From NCBI RefSeq assembly GCF_002259645.1, contig NZ_MWWV01000012.1, positions 87,883 to 151,882 on the forward strand: a DNA stretch of 64,000 nt, read 5' to 3'. The position numbers and the translations under genes are program-made. The notes beneath the pieces were generated by a model. It did not search any database and had not been told where the DNA came from. It was given only the letters and a program-made list of their open reading frames with translations. This document shows, piece after piece, positions 16,629-24,445 of the stretch (positions are counted from its first letter, which is position 1; each line of letters opens with the position of its first letter). Source of the DNA: Bifidobacterium tissieri (GTDB lineage Bacteria; Actinomycetota; Actinomycetes; Actinomycetales; Bifidobacteriaceae).

Positions 16629-18182
16629 GTGACACAAGGCAGCGGCCCTACCTTCATCGAGCTGTTCGCCGGTTGTGGCGGGCTCAGTCTGGGCCTTCGT
16701 GCGGCCGGTTTCCGTGAGGTCATGGCGAATGAGCTTTCCTCCATGCCCGCCGAGACCTTTGCCTTGAATCTGATGAACGTCGATATGCGTTCCCCTGAGT
16801 TCCAGCAGACCGATCCCAAGGATCGCAAGGTGCTGTGGATTGACTCGGCATCCGATGTCGTGTCCGAACGCTTGGTGGACAACCCGTTCGAGCGCCCCGA
16901 GACGGACATGCCCGAGCTGGCGGGCATCGACGATTTCGAGGGGCGCCTGATTGTCGGCGACATCCGTCGTCTCAACGCGTTCATCGAGCATCGCGGAAGC
17001 GCGCTGGTGCACGGAGAAGTGGATCTGGTCTCGGGCGGTCCGCCGTGCCAGAGCTTCTCCCTTGCCGGTCGTCGCGAGTTCGGCAACCAGCGCAACCAGC
17101 TGCCGTGGGAGTTCGCGAAGTTCGTGGACTCGCAGCGTCCCCGCATGGTGCTGCTGGAGAACGTCGAGGGCATCCTGCGGCCGTTCAAGCTGGATGATTC
17201 CACGTATTACGCGTGGTTCGAGGTGTGCAAGGCGTTCGCCAACATCGGGTATGCGACATGTCCGGTGCTGCTGAACGCGCGACTGGCCGGAGTGGCCCAG
17301 AATCGTCCCCGATTCATCATGCTGGCAATCCGGGAGGATCTGACCGGCGACCTTGATGACGGCCTTGCGCCGTGGTTCGAGCAGGGCGTTCGACTTATCG
17401 AGGCGGTCAAGTCCGAGGATCCCGCATACGACAAGGCCAAGTGGCATTACTGGGATCTCACTGATGAATCCACCGCCGAGAGGGCGGCCGATTCCGTGTT
17501 CGCCCCGCTGGTTGCGTTCCGTGACGCCACCAAGCAGCATACGGTGTACGACGCCATCCGTGACCTTCAGGACGAGGATGCCCCCTCGCGAAGCGAGTAC
17601 GTCAAGGAGATCAACTCCGTGCTGGGCGTTCATCTGGAAGGCGGCAGCAAGGAGATGCAGAATCTCCGCCATCCCAATAGCACGCCCAAGGTGAAGGCCC
17701 GTTTCCGCGTCTATCAGGTTATCGCCAACTCGCCCAAGCAGGTGGGCGACGAAATCAAGAAGATCATGCGCGGTCAGAAGACCGACATCTCTGACGAGAC
17801 GTACAGAACGTTGGCTGGTTGGGATCTGCTGGAATACGGGAACGGGCTGCCGGCCGATGCCGGACAGATGGTCGCCTATCTGGCCGGCATGGCGACACGG
17901 AAGTTCTCCCAACGGGCACTGGTCAGTACGCTGCCGGCACCAGCCGCTCTGTCGATTCCCGACGACGTGGCCCACTATTGCGAGCCTCGAACGCTGTCGG
18001 TGAGGGAGATGGCGCGCATCCAGTCGTTCCCGGACTCGTTCGAGTTCCGCGGCATCGCCACGACCGGCGGCGAACGCAGACGGTATCAGGTTCCCCAATA
18101 CACGCAGATCGGCAACGCCGTGCCGCCGCTGCTCGGACGCGCATTGGGGAAGGTGGTGTCCTCGATACTGTCCTTGCTCTAG
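16629..18182 (+). CDS. DNA (cytosine-5-)-methyltransferase of the restriction-modification locus
   Basis: I choose GTG 16629 because AAAGGAG precedes it by 8 bases; ATG 16590 in frame would add 13 residues. About 517 residues with all C5-methylase motifs: FAGCGGLSLG (I), GGPPCQSFSLAGRR with catalytic Cys140 (IV), ENVEGIL (VI), QNRPR (VIII) and QIGNAVPPLLG (X). A long variable part before motif X holds the target-recognition region. It would transfer methyl from S-adenosylmethionine to cytosine and protect the DNA from the flanking endonucleases. Its stop overlaps the convergent gene's stop at CTAG (18179-18182). Confidence 0.93.
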   Translation: MTQGSGPTFIELFAGCGGLSLGLRAAGFREVMANELSSMPAETFALNLMNVDMRSPEFQQTDPKDRKVLWIDSASDVVSERLVDNPFERPETDMPELAGIDDFEGRLIVGDIRRLNAFIEHRGSALVHGEVDLVSGGPPCQSFSLAGRREFGNQRNQLPWEFAKFVDSQRPRMVLLENVEGILRPFKLDDSTYYAWFEVCKAFANIGYATCPVLLNARLAGVAQNRPRFIMLAIREDLTGDLDDGLAPWFEQGVRLIEAVKSEDPAYDKAKWHYWDLTDESTAERAADSVFAPLVAFRDATKQHTVYDAIRDLQDEDAPSRSEYVKEINSVLGVHLEGGSKEMQNLRHPNSTPKVKARFRVYQVIANSPKQVGDEIKKIMRGQKTDISDETYRTLAGWDLLEYGNGLPADAGQMVAYLAGMATRKFSQRALVSTLPAPAALSIPDDVAHYCEPRTLSVREMARIQSFPDSFEFRGIATTGGERRRYQVPQYTQIGNAVPPLLGRALGKVVSSILSLL

Positions 18183-19375
18183 AACACGAACTCCTCAGGA
18201 TCCGAGAAGAGCAACGGGAAGTCCTTCTTATCCATCTTGAACAGGACGCCGTGATCTCGCCACTTGCCGTCAGCGTCGAAGTGAGCGGCGAGATCCAGCG
18301 TCACCTTGTCGGTCTCGATCAGAGGGCCCAGCAGGGACGCGTTGGGATTCTTGGTGTGCATCACACGCACGTATCGGAAGTACTCAACGCCGTCAACCAT
18401 CTCCGAGGTCGCCCCCACCCAGAAGGTTTCGGGGTGCTTGGTGCGCAGTCGCTCCTTCAACAGTTTCATCGTCCACGAGGCGACGTAACTGCGCTTGTCG
18501 CCATCCTGATACTCCATATCAAGACGGTCGGCGTTCTCGTTGACGTCCAGCACCAGCCCGTACGCGTTGGGGCGGGAGACCCTGAAGGTCTCGTAAAGCT
18601 GGAGACGCGCCTCGGAAGATCCGCGCGGCACCTGCATCTTGCCGTACTTCTCGACGATCTCCCTGTAGGACAGTCCCGCATCCGGCACCTGCGAGAACAA
18701 GGTGGAACGGGTCGGGGTGCGTATCTTGCCGTTACGGCTCAGGCGCGTGGCCTTTAGCTCGATGCCCATGTAATCCGGGTTCTTGGAGTTGTTGCGCTGG
18801 ATACCGAGCGCGTGTTCCAGCGTGTCGCCCACGCCGGGGTCTCCGGGGGTGATGGAGCGTTGCGGGCCTGCCTCGTTGATCTTGCGGATAAGGGAGAGGA
18901 GCTGCTGTTCGATGACGCTGCTCTTATCGCCGGTCTGCAGGATGCTGTACGCGTAGTCCCGCTTCAGCAGGGATTCGGCGACGTCAAGATCGGAGAGGTT
19001 GAAGACGTAGATCGCCTCGTCGATGACGGTCAGGGCGAGGAGGTTGCAGGGGCGGCAGTGCTTCTTTAGATCGTAGAACCAGATTCGCGGATCCCCGTGT
19101 TTCGTGGTGGGGCGGTACAGGGAAGCCTGCGTTTCAACGAGTCCGTCGGCTTTAACCAGAAACGCGGGGACGACGTGCTTGTTCTCGGTGCCCTGCGGCT
19201 GAAGCTGGTAATCGTGTACGTGGGCGTCGTACAGGAGTTCTCTCACCGGCGCGATGGCGTCCATGATCGACTTCTTGTAACCGGTCGGGGTCGGCACCAG
19301 AAACGCCACGGGGGTGTTGAGTCTGGCGAACACCGGCGCAAACCGCTCGATGGGTGTGTCTGACATACTGAGCAT
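18179..19375 (-). CDS. MvaI/BcnI-family restriction endonuclease
   Basis: 398 residues from ATG 19375, which has GAGG upstream. The core block reads GDTLEHALGI (Glu187), NSKNPDYMGIELKATR, giving Asp201 and Glu206-Leu-Lys208, the PD...ExK active site of the MvaI/BcnI family; these monomeric enzymes cut CCWGG or CCSGG. The N-terminal about 170 residues include a CxxC pair (CRPC at 107-110) and may contact DNA. It converges tail to tail with the methyltransferase, sharing CTAG at the stops. Two unrelated endonucleases thus flank one methyltransferase. The family call is firm; the recognition sequence is inferred. Confidence 0.85.
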   Translation of the reverse strand: MLSMSDTPIERFAPVFARLNTPVAFLVPTPTGYKKSIMDAIAPVRELLYDAHVHDYQLQPQGTENKHVVPAFLVKADGLVETQASLYRPTTKHGDPRIWFYDLKKHCRPCNLLALTVIDEAIYVFNLSDLDVAESLLKRDYAYSILQTGDKSSVIEQQLLSLIRKINEAGPQRSITPGDPGVGDTLEHALGIQRNNSKNPDYMGIELKATRLSRNGKIRTPTRSTLFSQVPDAGLSYREIVEKYGKMQVPRGSSEARLQLYETFRVSRPNAYGLVLDVNENADRLDMEYQDGDKRSYVASWTMKLLKERLRTKHPETFWVGATSEMVDGVEYFRYVRVMHTKNPNASLLGPLIETDKVTLDLAAHFDADGKWRDHGVLFKMDKKDFPLLFSDPEEFVF

Positions 19376-19598
19376 ACGGAACCTCGCTTGCCTCGTTGAC
19401 GCGCTATGGCTCAATCATACGAGCTTCAATCGGTGAGCGCCCGGAATGACGCAGCCTTGACATTGGTCCCAGAGGAGCAACTTGTCAGTATTCGCTTGAC
19501 ATCCACAACCGTCGAACGCATGTTCTAAAAACGCCCCTCCTGTCCGAGGAGTGGAAAAAAGGAGACAGGATGCCGTCAGACTTTTAAAATACGCAATC

Positions 19599-20165
19599 AT
19601 GACTGACCTGACTGCTGCGCAAGAATCTTATGTAGATCTTGACATACATCGCGGCATGCCGTCCAGGGAGTCGGATTTGAAAGAACAGTTACAAATCGGG
19701 CTGGTCAAAACGATAGTGGCGGCGGCCGGTTGTAATATGTCAAAACCCGAAGTTGACAACGGCGTAGACCTGCTGTTAACGCATGAATGTCCTGAAAAGC
19801 AAGAAATATGCGGTCCTTTGCGTATACAGCTAAAAGCTACTTCAAGGAAAAATCGATGGAACTCTGATAGGACAAGAATCTCTGCCAAACTTAGCCACGA
19901 CAGATATGATCAATTCAGAATAGATAATCCGGCTTACCCTATGATTATCGTGATCATGGACGTTGACCCTGATATGCAAAATTGGTATCAAGCAGATGAT
20001 GAATATTCAAAGATACGATATAGATGTTATTGGGTCTCGATTCAGGGACGTGCTCCAGTTGCCGGTAAGAATGACGTTATAGTTTCTGCGCCAAGATCGC
20101 AAGTATTCGACGACGTCGCGTTATGTACTATTTTTGGAAAGATAAGGGCGGGTGAAAAGCTATGA
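19599..20165 (+). CDS. DUF4365-family, PD-(D/E)xK nuclease-like protein
   Basis: 188 residues from ATG 19599. The frame is open back to GTG 19551, and a strong AAAGGAG at 19558 instead precedes an out-of-frame five-codon ORF, so the start is uncertain. The core reads QIGLVKTIVAAAGCN, then GVDLLL (Asp57) and IQLKATS (Gln77, Lys79), the D...QxK pattern of the DUF4365 nuclease-like domain. Base composition is far more A+T-rich than the phage genes. TTGACA boxes at 19457 and 19496 may be part of its own promoter. The gene overlaps the next by 4 bases. Its substrate is unknown; DNA or RNA cleavage is inferred from the fold. Confidence 0.7.
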   Translation: MTDLTAAQESYVDLDIHRGMPSRESDLKEQLQIGLVKTIVAAAGCNMSKPEVDNGVDLLLTHECPEKQEICGPLRIQLKATSRKNRWNSDRTRISAKLSHDRYDQFRIDNPAYPMIIVIMDVDPDMQNWYQADDEYSKIRYRCYWVSIQGRAPVAGKNDVIVSAPRSQVFDDVALCTIFGKIRAGEKL

Positions 20166-21379
20166 CGATCTCACACGCTGATCTCCTATATGCACTGTTC
20201 GACGAGCTGCATTGGGTAAAAGGGATACTCGAATCTAATCAAGCTGAATTTTGGTTTCCATCTAGAGATAAAGAAGCTGAAGGTATTTCTTCTGCCCTTG
20301 TTGTGCCCAAAAACAGGAACGCTACCGATTACGATGCCGAGATAGACGGCGTGCTTAATCGTCTCTCAAATATGTACGGCGCGAAGTACGATCAAGCAAG
20401 CGCGTTTGTAAAGGAAGTAATTTTCAAGGCGTATGATCCGATTGTTCTACGTGAAGACACTGGCGCAAAAAGCGGCTTGATTAGCTGGTCCGCTGGCAGT
20501 CATTTGATCACCAGCGCCGAGGGACTCCTTGGCTCCGCGGCTAAAGCGGCTGTATCTACTCAAAAGAGATTTGGGTCAGCGAATCACAAAATTAAGGACT
20601 CCGTTCTTCGGGATTCATTTATGGGACAGACTCAGATTGGCAGTTATATAGTTACAGCTTATGTGCCCTCAAATCATGCTTTTGAAGTGTCTGATTCACA
20701 AAAAACGGCAGACAAGCAAAAAGTTATTATTGGTCGCGCTGTTACCGATACTCTCACGCGAGCATTAAAAGCGGTTGATGGCAGTGTTTCCGAAGTTATT
20801 AAGAATAATGATGCCGATAGCTCTTATAATGTTTTTGATGAGGCGGTTCAAGAGGGAGTATCCTATGAACTTCTTGATGCAATATCCCAGATGTCTGATA
20901 CCAATGAATCTTCTGTGACTGTATCTTTTGCTTCCTCTGACAATTCGGTACCACATAAAGTTTATGAATTTGTCGTATCTCCCCAAATGCAGCCAATTGT
21001 CACTAAAGCCAAAGAGTTCTTTGAAAGGACAGAATCGCCTGTTTCAATGCGAGTCGTGGGTGAAATCGTTCGCTTGGACAATTCTTTAGATAAAGGACAA
21101 CATGAAATTCGTCTTAGGACATTCGGTAAAGATGTTCCTAACACGGTTACTGTTTTCCTGAGTGCTGAACAATATGAAAAAGCTATTGAAGCTCATAAGA
21201 CGCAACATGTATTTTCTGTCACTGGCGCGTTGCAAAGAATGCAACGAGGTGCCGAGATCGTTGATCCCCAAGAGGTCAATATTGAGCCCACCGCGCTCTC
21301 TCAGCCCGATGGGAATGACATTAAACTAAGCAGTAAGGATAGACGGAAAATTGCAGATGGACAAGGCTCTATTTTCTAA
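20162..21379 (+). CDS. Protein of unknown function coupled to the DUF4365 gene
   Basis: 405 residues; the ATG overlaps the DUF4365 stop (ATGA), so the two are translated together. I see no signal peptide, membrane helix or known catalytic motif. A recognisable stretch is LLGSAAKAAVSTQKRFG ... FMGQTQIGSYIVTAYVPSN (about residues 123-182); I recall similar GQTxxGSYxVT blocks in uncharacterised bacterial proteins but no function. The second half alternates strands and helices (VTVSFASSDN; PVSMRVVGEIVRLDN) and could be a sensor or nucleic-acid platform. A+T-rich and located next to restriction genes at the phage edge, it may be the partner of a two-gene defence system. Confidence 0.65.
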   Translation: MTISHADLLYALFDELHWVKGILESNQAEFWFPSRDKEAEGISSALVVPKNRNATDYDAEIDGVLNRLSNMYGAKYDQASAFVKEVIFKAYDPIVLREDTGAKSGLISWSAGSHLITSAEGLLGSAAKAAVSTQKRFGSANHKIKDSVLRDSFMGQTQIGSYIVTAYVPSNHAFEVSDSQKTADKQKVIIGRAVTDTLTRALKAVDGSVSEVIKNNDADSSYNVFDEAVQEGVSYELLDAISQMSDTNESSVTVSFASSDNSVPHKVYEFVVSPQMQPIVTKAKEFFERTESPVSMRVVGEIVRLDNSLDKGQHEIRLRTFGKDVPNTVTVFLSAEQYEKAIEAHKTQHVFSVTGALQRMQRGAEIVDPQEVNIEPTALSQPDGNDIKLSSKDRRKIADGQGSIF

Positions 21380-21483
21380 ACTATAGGTTTGTTGAGGTAT
21401 TACCTGTAGCGAAGTTTGTCTCTCACGAGGAGAACAAGCCTTAGCAAATCATCAGATAGTAAACGGAAGTGAAGAGAGCAGAT

Positions 21484-21789
21484 TGAGATACTTGCGGGTT
21501 GGTGACGTGGAGCCGTTCCGTGATGAGCTACTGCATCAGGATAAGCCGCAATCCTTGAAGGTGCTTGAAGAGTCATCGAAGTGGTAGAGGCATTCAAGGA
21601 CTGGGACAGCATGGGCAGACCACCGAGCAGCGCCATGACCTGATTGACGAGTGTGCCGACGTGATTCAGGCAACGGTCAATCTCATGGCAGCTATGGAAT
21701 TTACCGATGATGAGATTCGGCAAGCCATCGAAGACTGCCGTGCTCGAAACGATGCTCGCGGCCGTATGACACCACACTCTGACGTCTGA
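21484..21789 (+). pseudogene. MazG-like nucleotide pyrophosphohydrolase remnant
   Basis: Three frames carry one family's pieces in order: LRYLRVGDVEPFRDELL then KVLEESSK (first frame, stops at TAG about 21585); VVEAFKDWDSMGRPP (second frame); and LIDECADVIQATVNLMAAM (third frame, ends 21789). EExxEVxEAFKDW followed by LIDECADVIQATxNL is the metal-binding signature of phage MazG-like proteins. At least two frameshifts break it. It is the last coding trace before the attachment site. Confidence 0.65.
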
Positions 21790-21849
21790 AGCATCTGGCC
21801 CGCTGTTCCTCAGTCATCTTGTCGCTTCAGCCGCGGAATGATGCTCGTC

Positions 21850-21885
21850 ATCGTGTCTGTGACTCAGACACGATTCAGACACGAT
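21850..21885. repeat. CAGACACGAT inverted and direct repeats
   Basis: ATCGTGTCTG (21850) faces CAGACACGAT (21865) across 5 bases, and a second direct copy is at 21876. The core CAGACACG recurs at 22112 and 22135 on the other side of the tRNA fragment. These could be binding sites for an integrase or excisionase, or unrelated repeats. Confidence 0.5.
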
Positions 21886-21916
21886 GACCCCCGAAAGTGG
21901 CGAAATCAGCGGCAAT

Positions 21917-21995
21917 CAACGAATCTTGCCAAGAGCCCGGAAACCGCGTCACATCAACGAAAACGAGACTAACGAAGCTCACAATAATTAACGAA
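21917..21995. repeat. Four (C/T)AACGAA repeats next to attR, candidate integrase arm sites
   Basis: CAACGAA occurs at 21917 and 21955, TAACGAA at 21970 and 21989, all in the same orientation and within 100 bases of the tRNA fragment. Tyrosine integrases bind short direct arm-type repeats beside the core site. Role inferred from location. Confidence 0.45.
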
Positions 21996-22015
21996 ACAAC
22001 CCCAAAACCGAACAA

Positions 22016-22049
22016 GGGGTCGCGGGTTCAAATCCCGCCGGTCCGACCA
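22016..22049 (+). other. Prophage attachment site attR: 3' end of a tRNA gene (probably tRNA-Pro)
   Basis: The bases read as a T-arm (GCGGG TTCAAAT CCCGC), a 3' acceptor strand CGGTCCG, A73 and an encoded CCA. No 5' half of a tRNA lies upstream; phage genes do. The matching 5' acceptor would be CGGACCG; a first base C and a GGTC variable region suggest tRNA-Pro. Phages that integrate in tRNA genes leave such a 3' duplicate at one end. Confidence 0.75.
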
Positions 22050-22052
22050 GAA

Positions 22053-22085
22053 AGCCCGGAATCTCAATGATTCCGGGCTTTTTTG
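22053..22085 (+). terminator. Rho-independent terminator, likely of the tRNA gene
   Basis: AGCCCGGAATC and GATTCCGGGCT form an 11-bp stem with a TCAAT loop, followed by TTTTTT. It directly follows the tRNA 3' end and probably served the original tRNA gene before integration. Confidence 0.85.
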
Positions 22086-22308
22086 TTATCGCATGAGCCC
22101 CTCTTGCCCTCCAGACACGTCTTTCGGACACGACCAGACACGACAACTACGTGACACACCTCAAATCAAGCCATTTTCAGGCAGTCGTCCGTGACTTATC
22201 ACAACTTTCCCATACTGCAGCTCCGCTCTCTCATGGTGGAGAGCGAGGCCGTCTTGCCGTTTTTAACCGGTTCTTCGGCACATCAATGGCACGATGTCGC
22301 ACAGGGTG

Positions 22309-22597
22309 ACGTGACCATTCACATCGGGTCGAGGCGTTTCTGGTGGATCCACGTACGGATGGTCGCAGCGAGCAGTCATATGCCGACCTTCGCGCACTGG
22401 TCGCTCAGCTGCTTGGGAGTGCCCTTCTTCTCCGACTTGGCAAGACGATCGAGCAGCCGGTCGGCAACGTAGGTGCGGTTCACCTCGGCACTGCAGGAAC
22501 GGAGGATGAGACAGTCAAGCCGGACGATCAGCCAAAGAAGACAGAGGATGAGGCCAAAAAGACCGGCAGGAAGAAGACTGGTAAGCCGTCCGTGTAA
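22309..22597 (+). pseudogene. Degraded open frame, unknown
   Basis: After a TGA at 22306 the frame reads HSHRVEAFLVDPRTDGRSEQ, a helical stretch (ADLRALVAQLLGSALLLRLG) and a Lys-rich end (KKTEDEAKKTGRKKTGKPSV) to a stop at 22597. It looks coding but has no plausible start, so it is probably the 3' part of a lost gene. The family is not recognised, and an open frame on the other strand overlaps it. Confidence 0.3.
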
Positions 22598-22721
22598 TTG
22601 GAACAAGTCTCATAGGACGAAAGCCAGCAGCCGAATTCGTCGTTACGCCCAAACTGTTGGAACATCGACGTTCCGAATTATCATGTATTCATACAACTAC
22701 TATGGCAGTAGGGGGGCGGAT

Positions 22722-23336
22722 ATGGATACGCAGACAGTTCCGATTGGCGGCTTTAATGTCGCTATCCCGCAAGGGTTCAGCAGATTGAATCGCATGCCGG
22801 ACGATCCGCCAGAGATGACGGCGTACGCCACCCAAATGGAGCAATCGGCATATGTGTTGTTCCTGCAGCCGATACCAGCCGATCACGCTATGCCGTTCGG
22901 CGATGTACAGGCTGTGGAAGATGGGATCCACCAAGCGCTGGGTGACGATCAAGGGCTGATCGAGGTCGTCAGTGGTACCACCGACGCCAAGCGGAACGTC
23001 ATTTGGAGCATCGTCAAGACAGTCTCACAATCCGAGGGAGTGCAATACGGCCTAACCCTGCACCCTGACTGTCCTGGTTTCGTATTGCACGTTCAGGGGT
23101 TCGCGAATGAAGCGGGCACGACCGGGATTCGTGAAGCGCAGGTCTACGAATTCGCACGACGGCATGGATGGATTGATAACCAAGGGCAAGGATGGTCTTG
23201 CGACCCCTACGACGCCAATTACCGGCACGGCATCCTTATGAATCTTTCCGAAGACAGCCGATTCGACGATTTCTTCCCGAATCATCCACTGTCAGTCGTC
23301 AGGAAATTCATATTGATGCTCATCAGATATAACTGA
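22722..23336 (+). CDS. Hypothetical protein
   Basis: 204 residues from ATG 22722, which has GGGGGGCGG just upstream; an in-frame ATG at 22683 would add 13 residues. The sequence looks like a compact soluble protein: VPIGGFNVAIPQGFSRL at the start, two VLFLQPIPADHAMPF/WSIVKTVSQSEG strand regions and a C-terminal helix VVRKFILMLIRYN. No signal peptide or motif that I recognise. It is alone on its strand between remnants, so its role cannot be inferred from context. Confidence 0.55.
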   Translation: MDTQTVPIGGFNVAIPQGFSRLNRMPDDPPEMTAYATQMEQSAYVLFLQPIPADHAMPFGDVQAVEDGIHQALGDDQGLIEVVSGTTDAKRNVIWSIVKTVSQSEGVQYGLTLHPDCPGFVLHVQGFANEAGTTGIREAQVYEFARRHGWIDNQGQGWSCDPYDANYRHGILMNLSEDSRFDDFFPNHPLSVVRKFILMLIRYN

Positions 23337-23402
23337 TGCTACGAGTCACCACCATGGCAGAGAGTTCCACAAAACTGCTGGGCTCTCTCACTTCCCCAAT
23401 AA

Positions 23403-23618
23403 GAAGAGACCGAAGCCAAACGTCCAAGGCGGAGTCAACCCGCGGATACCAACGACGCTCGTAGACGGGTATTGGTTGCCTACGACACGTGCCATATCTG
23501 CGGTAAGCCCGTTGACAAGACACGGCCCGGCACCGTGGGGAGATGTCCCACCGGCCGACGCCGGTTGCACCCCTGTGTCATAGCGCCGCGCTCTCCCCGT
23601 TGTTCAAATGGAGCCTAA
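23403..23618 (+). pseudogene. HNH endonuclease fragment
   Basis: After an in-frame TAA the frame reads PRRSQPADTNDARRRVLVAY then DTCHICGKPVDK, the start and first zinc-knuckle pair (CHIC) of phage HNH endonucleases. The part that should carry the HNH catalytic residues is replaced by unrelated Arg/Pro-rich sequence to the stop. No start codon is evident. A relic of another phage beyond attR. Confidence 0.5.
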
Positions 23619-23644
23619 CGATCGCGTATCCCTGCAATGGTTTT

Positions 23645-23992
23645 TCACAGCCCATCTCTTAGGTGGTCGAGTAGGAAGGCTTTTTGCACAGGATCATCAG
23701 CATTGGCATCCGCCTTGATTCGAGGGAGCTGGATGTCCAGTTTCTGACACTCTTCTCTTAGCGCACTCACGACGCATGTCTCTAGCTCGCCTTCTTTGCT
23801 GGAAAGCAACTCTGGATAGTATTTCAGTAGAAGACGCACCATCAACTCACACTGGGATCTCCAGTCATCGCCGCTTATCTTTTTCAGACGCTTCAGGCAA
23901 CGGTATGATTCGCTTGTTTCGACTTGGCTTTCCACGACGAGATAGTAGACGACGTCCTGATCGTCAAACTGCTCATAGCAGGCTTCCAGCAA
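23645..23992 (-). CDS. Hypothetical protein, probably 5'-damaged
   Basis: 115 residues from a TTG at 23992, acidic and helical (LEACYEQFDDQDVVYYLVVESQ; RLLLKYYPELLSSKEGELE). Protein-like sequence (NGDPYLPHGWLT) continues in frame upstream of the TTG to a TGA at about 24033, and the natural coupled ATG (ATGA overlap with the upstream gene) is in another frame. A small frameshift near the start is therefore likely. Function unknown. Confidence 0.45.
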   Translation of the reverse strand: MLEACYEQFDDQDVVYYLVVESQVETSESYRCLKRLKKISGDDWRSQCELMVRLLLKYYPELLSSKEGELETCVVSALREECQKLDIQLPRIKADANADDPVQKAFLLDHLRDGL

Positions 23993-24034
23993 AGTGAGCC
24001 ATCCATGCGGAAGGTAGGGGTCGCCGTTTCTCGT

Positions 24035-24352
24035 TCATGTTTTCGATGGGAAGCATGAGCCCAATTCAACCCTCACGAACTTGCCGTTTTCGTCGTATAT
24101 TGTTTTGTTGCCACGATGGTCCATCTCGTCTTCGCGCTTGAGTTGTTCCTCCAGAGCGTGCTTGTGCAGGAAGATAAGCTTTTCTAGATCCGGCATGCCG
24201 GTCAGCCGTTCCAGCAGCGCACGAACCATTTGCCACTCATCTATGGAAAGCTCAGCCTTCGCCGCATACGGCGAATCCAGACCAAATCGTTCAATAGGTA
24301 CATTCGAACGCATTCCGGAGCATCGCCATTCATCAGAGAACCTACCTTCCAT
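24035..24352 (-). CDS. Hypothetical protein
   Basis: 105 residues from ATG 24352 (a weak ribosome site; an ATG at MRSNVPIERF is an alternative). Helical and charged: ELSIDEWQMVRALLERLTGM, KLIFLHKHALEEQLKRED, then a short basic end YDENGKFVRVELGSCFPSKT. It lies directly before the damaged gene below, in the same direction, so they were probably an operon. Function not recognised. Confidence 0.45.
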   Translation of the reverse strand: MEGRFSDEWRCSGMRSNVPIERFGLDSPYAAKAELSIDEWQMVRALLERLTGMPDLEKLIFLHKHALEEQLKREDEMDHRGNKTIYDENGKFVRVELGSCFPSKT

Positions 24353-24445
24353 TTTCCAGAAGGCAGTTATGGACAACGATACCGCAACGACCTGTAACGA
24401 ATACCTGATATTGTCCCTGATCTGAAACGAAATCGCGAGGAGAAG

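Noticed and set aside
17819..18757. Long + strand open frame of 312 codons across the methyltransferase and MvaI-like genes
   Set aside because: It is out of frame with two well-supported genes and has Arg/Gly-rich composition typical of shadow frames in G+C-rich DNA.
19551..19587. Five-codon ORF (ATG 19570) with the best ribosome site before the DUF4365 gene
   Set aside because: Too short to call a gene; it could be a leader peptide, but nothing else supports attenuation.
21400..21777. - strand 125-codon frame left of attR
   Set aside because: It is the mirror of the MazG-like remnant and has no ribosome site.
22016..22049. Complete tRNA gene
   Set aside because: Only the T-arm, 3' acceptor and CCA are present; no D-arm or anticodon arm lies upstream.
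22376..22606. - strand 76-codon frame (end ADRLLDRLAKSEKKGTPKQL)
   Set aside because: Its end looks protein-like, but it overlaps an equally plausible + strand remnant and has no start signal. I could not choose between them, so it is only noted here.
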